Shown here: positions 62,815 through 64,000 of the stretch, in pieces
How positions within the stretch are numbered: position 1 is the stretch's first letter
Layout of the letters: each line of letters begins with the position of its first letter
NCBI GenBank assembly: GCA_021323705.1
Contig: JAJPKL010000038.1
Span: 1-64,000, forward strand
DNA from: Nitrososphaerota archaeon
GTDB taxonomy: Archaea; Thermoproteota; Nitrososphaeria; Nitrososphaerales; Nitrosopumilaceae
Length of the DNA: 64,000 bases
Direction: 5' to 3'
Translations under genes and position numbers: made by a program
The notes under the pieces: generated by a model
The model's input: only the letters and a program-made list of their open reading frames with translations
Databases searched by the model: none
Told to the model about the DNA's origin: nothing

Positions 62815-63293
62815 AAGGCGCTGTAATAAAATATGAAAGGGACAACATAGACACAGATGTGATTCTGCCAGGTCCGTACCTCAAAATTCATGATTATAAT
62901 GAACTTGCAAAACACGCCATGGAAGGAATTGACAAAGATTTTCATAAGAAAGTAAAGCCGGGAGACTTTATTGTTGCAGGCAGAAACTTTGGTTGTGGTT
63001 CTTCGCGAGAACACGCACCAATAGCTCTTTCATATTCTGGAATAAAGGCAGTCTTGGCAATCTCGTTTGCTAGGATATTTTATAGGAATGCAGTCGACGG
63101 AGCGTTTTTGTTGCCAATTGAAATAGAAGAAGATACCTACAAGGACATATCTGAGGGAGATCAGCTTGAGCTCGAGACGTCTAAAAATGAAATAAGAAAT
63201 CTAACAAAAAACAAGACCTACAAAATGAAGCCGTTTCCTGAATTGATAGGAAAAATTGTTGCAGCCGGCGGCCTGTTTAATTACAAACAATAG
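62811..63293 (+). CDS. leuD: 3-isopropylmalate/homoaconitate-type dehydratase, small subunit
   Basis: A 160-residue swivel-domain subunit. It has DNIDTDVILPGPYL near the start and the active-site segment VAGRNFGCGSSREHAPIAL. This is the short archaeal LeuD form. It starts inside the last codons of the large subunit (ATGA overlap). A second large-subunit gene follows 63 bases on. Confidence 0.93.
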   Translation: MKGAVIKYERDNIDTDVILPGPYLKIHDYNELAKHAMEGIDKDFHKKVKPGDFIVAGRNFGCGSSREHAPIALSYSGIKAVLAISFARIFYRNAVDGAFLLPIEIEEDTYKDISEGDQLELETSKNEIRNLTKNKTYKMKPFPELIGKIVAAGGLFNYKQ

Positions 63294-63356
63294 TGACTAG
63301 CTGTAAGTAAATTGTTTGTTATAGCATTATATCTCCGATTTGAAGGTAAATATTAG

Positions 63357-64000
63357 ATGGCAAAAACCTTGTTTGAAAAAATATGGAATTCTCACGTTGT
63401 AGTAGACGAGGGAAATGGCCGTTCTCTCTTGTATGTCGATAGACATCTAGTACACGAAGTTACCTCCCCTCAAGCTTTTGATGGTTTGCGTATGAACAAG
63501 AGAAAAGTACGAAGGAGAGATCTCACTTTTGCAACCATGGATCATAACGTGCCTACAACTAACAGGTCATTGCCTATAGTAGACCAAACATCGGCAACGC
63601 AGGTAAAGGCGCTTGAAAGAAACTGCAAGGAGTTCGGAATCGAACTTTTCGGCATTGACAGTCCGGATCAGGGAATAGTCCACGTCATAGGGCCCGAACT
63701 TGGAATCACCCTCCCCGGTACGACAATTGTGTGTGGAGACAGCCATACCTCTACACATGGAGCATTTGGAGCGCTTGCGTTTGGAATTGGTACAAGTGAT
63801 GTGGAACATGTTTTAGCAACCCAGTGTATATGGATAGAAAAACCAAAAACTTTTGAGATTAGAGTAGAGGGAAAAAGAAAGAATCCTCATTCAGTAACTG
63901 CTAAAGATATCATTCTTTCAATAATAAAAAAAATAGGAACTGCTGGCGGGACAGGCACCACGTTTGAGTACCGGGGAGAAGCCATCTCAGAGCTAAGCAT
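63357..64000 (+). CDS. leuC: Second isopropylmalate dehydratase large subunit, bacterial-type (cut by window end)
   Basis: ATG at 63357 opens a frame that stays open to the window end (214 codons). It starts [43 protein letters not shown], the typical start of bacterial-type LeuC, and contains [12 protein letters not shown] and [31 protein letters not shown]. The rest, with the Fe-S cysteines, lies beyond the window. Its likely partner LeuD should follow. It differs clearly from the LeuC just upstream, so the two are not recent duplicates. Confidence 0.93.
   Translation, partial: MAKTLFEKIWNSHVVVDEGNGRSLLYVDRHLVHEVTSPQAFDGLRMNKRKVRRRDLTFATMDHNVPTTNRSLPIVDQTSATQVKALERNCKEFGIELFGIDSPDQGIVHVIGPELGITLPGTTIVCGDSHTSTHGAFGALAFGIGTSDVEHVLATQCIWIEKPKTFEIRVEGKRKNPHSVTAKDIILSIIKKIGTAGGTGTTFEYRGEAISELS

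Overview
The window reads as a contiguous piece of a Nitrososphaerota (Thaumarchaeota) chromosome, most like the Nitrosopumilales/Nitrosotalea/Nitrosotenuis group. The reasons are an RNA polymerase largest subunit encoded by one unsplit gene, archaeal-type ribosomal proteins (L30e, L19e, L32e, L12/P1, L10/P0), SecE/SecY/Spt5, Cbf5, DtdA, CofE, archaeal LeuRS and AlaRS, intron-containing tRNAs, many TTG/GTG starts, and very tight gene packing. No ammonia-oxidation gene is in the window, so the metabolism of the organism is not shown directly.

Layout. 1-9.7 kb: the transcription/translation operon rpoH-rpoB-rpoA-rpl30e-nusA-rps12-rps7, closed by an opposite-strand, doubly interrupted tRNA (probably Gln). 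9.9-17.4 kb: accessory genes. These include a small CxxC protein, a divergent pair (secreted protein / membrane-tethered HTH regulator) sharing a new-looking motif, two stand-alone Lrp ligand-binding domains (one frameshifted), an alcohol dehydrogenase, an aldo/keto reductase, a PAP2 phosphatase, a YkgJ-type cysteine protein and a geranylgeranyl-reductase-like flavoprotein. 17.5-30.8 kb: LeuRS, AlaRS, L12, a TRIC/UPF0126 channel, L10-L1, an Lrp regulator, L11-Spt5-SecE, a UspA protein, DtdA-MGMT, and L32e-L19e. 30.9-35.5 kb: PEP carboxykinase, a secreted subtilase, superoxide dismutase and a 46-aa CxxC-x17-CxxC protein.

35.6-44.6 kb: prefoldin alpha, FtsY (with a long C-terminal repeat tail), argF, then the end of the spc operon (L18-S5-L30-L15-secY-adkA-cmk-cbf5), followed by an intron-containing tRNA-Ser(GGA) at 44.65 kb. 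44.9-53.6 kb is the most accessory part: a PepSY protein, a winged-helix regulator bracketed by two copies of an operator-like palindrome, a two-TM protein, an IS5-like transposase remnant fused to a truncated gene, membrane proteins next to a P1B ATPase with a TPC motif, an APC permease, and a degenerate sedolisin-like fragment. 53.6-64 kb: an 8-Cys mini-protein, 2-oxoacid:ferredoxin oxidoreductase korA-korB (korB interrupted by a 366-residue LAGLIDADG intein exactly in its CPGCG cofactor motif), four unknown genes, cofE, and two adjacent isopropylmalate dehydratase systems, the second cut by the window end.

The strongest non-routine signals are the KorB intein, the paired palindromes around the regulator at 45.65 kb, the motif shared by the genes at 10.2 and 10.6 kb, the A-tract frameshift at 12.03 kb, the IS remnant junction at 46.97 kb and several unlisted small cysteine-rich ORFs.
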